NCBI RefSeq assembly: GCF_030826625.1
Contig: NZ_JAPJNQ010000103.1
Span: 1 to 5,920 of the forward strand
DNA from: Corynebacterium sp.
GTDB taxonomy: Bacteria > Actinomycetota > Actinomycetes > Mycobacteriales > Mycobacteriaceae
Length of the DNA: 5,920 nucleotides
Direction: 5' to 3'
This document shows positions 5,471 through 5,920 of the stretch, one piece after another. The notes beneath the pieces are model-generated. The model did not search any database. It was not told where the DNA came from and worked only from the letters and a program-made list of their open reading frames with translations. How positions within the stretch are numbered: the first letter of the stretch is position 1; each line of letters begins with the position of its first letter. The translations under genes and the position numbers were made by a program.

Positions 5471-5506
5471 GCGGTGCACACCGCCTGCAATCCCGCCACC
5501 TGCGGG
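5471..5506. other. Two small GC-rich hairpins between converging genes
   Basis: GCGGT-GCAC-ACCGC (5471-5484) and CCCGC-CACCT-GCGGG (5492-5506) each form a 5-bp stem. They lie in the 73-bp gap between the GntR gene and the end of hrpB. They may form a weak bidirectional terminator, but neither has a T-run. Confidence 0.3.
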
Positions 5507-5509
5507 GTG

Positions 5510-5920
5510 TTAACTGTTGCGTTGCTTGCGTTGCTTGCCACATTGCAGCTTCGCGTTAGTTTTCGCGGTCGCTGGCGCTGACCACGGATCTTCCGGCCAC
5601 GGGTGTTTCGGATAGCGCCCACGCATCTCTGCACGCACCCCGGAATACGGCCCGGACCAAAAACTCGCCAGATCATCGGTAATCGCCAGCGGCCTTCCTG
5701 CGGGCGAAAGCAAATGAAATTGCACGCGTTTTCCGCAATACACCGGCGATTCCGCCAACCCGAAACACTCCTGCAACTTCACGCTCGCCACCGGCTTCTC
5801 GCCTGCCCAGTCCAGGCGCACCGTTCTTCCCGACGGCACCGGCATCCGCTCTGGCGCCAACTCTTCCAAACGGCTCGCTTCCGGCCACGGCAACAACCGC
5901 TGCAGCGCAGGGTACACATC
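5510..5920 (-). CDS. hrpB: ATP-dependent helicase HrpB, C-terminal part (gene continues past right edge)
   Basis: The minus-strand frame is open to the window edge, giving the last 136 residues. They match the HrpB-specific C-terminal domain: PALQRLLPWPEASRLEELAP, then MPVPSGRTVRLDW, LQECFGLAESP, LLSPAGRPLAITDDLASFW, YSGVRAEMRGRYPKHPWPEDP. HrpB is a DEAH-box RNA helicase-like protein of about 800 aa; its role in most bacteria is poorly defined. The helicase motor lies outside the window. The GTG at 5915-5917 is an internal codon, not the start. The protein ends in a basic tail containing KQRKQR, encoded by a 9-bp tandem repeat. The stop TAA is at 5510-5512, and the gene converges with the GntR regulator. 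Confidence 0.95.
   Translation of the reverse strand, partial: DVYPALQRLLPWPEASRLEELAPERMPVPSGRTVRLDWAGEKPVASVKLQECFGLAESPVYCGKRVQFHLLSPAGRPLAITDDLASFWSGPYSGVRAEMRGRYPKHPWPEDPWSAPATAKTNAKLQCGKQRKQRNS
5519..5536. repeat. 9-bp tandem duplication in the hrpB 3' end
   Basis: GCGTTGCTT occurs twice head to tail (5519-5527 and 5528-5536). On the minus strand it encodes the doubled KQR of the HrpB tail. It looks like a slippage-prone in-frame repeat outside the conserved domain. Confidence 0.6.

Noticed and set aside
5519..5536. Tandem repeat as a possible CRISPR or regulatory array
   Set aside because: There are only two 9-bp copies, inside the hrpB coding sequence, with no spacers.
5296..5676. 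Minus-strand frame overlapping the GntR gene end and hrpB
   Set aside because: It conflicts with two well-supported genes and lacks any family signature.

Overview
The window looks like a chromosomal segment of a moderately GC-rich actinobacterium, most likely a Corynebacterium. This is inferred from several signs: an actinobacterial-style oligoribonuclease with tails at both ends followed directly by tRNA-His; TANNNT-type promoters, including one that looks leaderless; an AT-rich regulatory gap between GC-rich genes; and an amino-acid catabolic remnant with a GntR/FCD regulator. The species cannot be fixed from the sequence alone.

Layout, left to right. (1) Positions 2-784 (+) hold a short-chain dehydrogenase whose first codons lie outside the window. 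(2) Positions 825-1517 (+) encode oligoribonuclease (orn). (3) Positions 1566-1642 (+) hold tRNA-His(GTG), with its own likely promoter overlapping the end of orn and a long hairpin behind it. (4) Positions 1687-1949 are a non-coding AT-rich gap (about 35% GC by hand count over 1741-1920) that probably carries the promoter of the next gene. (5) Positions 1950-3473 (+) encode a membrane protein that joins a b-type cytochrome module to a sulfite-oxidase-fold molybdopterin domain in one chain. (6) Positions 3544-3813 (+) encode a small unrecognised protein, preceded by two short palindromes. (7) Positions 3817-4734 are a scar. The 3' end of a minus-strand D-amino-acid dehydrogenase/oxidase-type flavoenzyme gene abuts the 3' two thirds of a plus-strand ornithine cyclodeaminase/mu-crystallin family gene, and both genes have lost their 5' ends. 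(8) Positions 4768-5436 (+) encode an intact GntR-family FCD-domain regulator with a leaderless-type promoter containing a perfect palindrome. (9) Positions 5510-5920 (-) encode the C-terminal part of the ATP-dependent helicase HrpB, which continues beyond the right edge.

Functionally, the left part is housekeeping (nanoRNA turnover, tRNA). The middle is a putative membrane redox enzyme that needs molybdopterin and probably heme, with an unknown small partner. The right part appears to be a former divergent amino-acid catabolic locus, an FAD enzyme plus an OCD-family enzyme with a FadR-subfamily regulator, that was collapsed by an internal deletion and left the regulator apparently without its neighbouring target genes.

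No complete mobile element, CRISPR array or phage gene is visible. The strongest candidates for follow-up are the cytochrome b-SUOX fusion with its puzzling topology and the double-ended gene truncation near 4030-4045.
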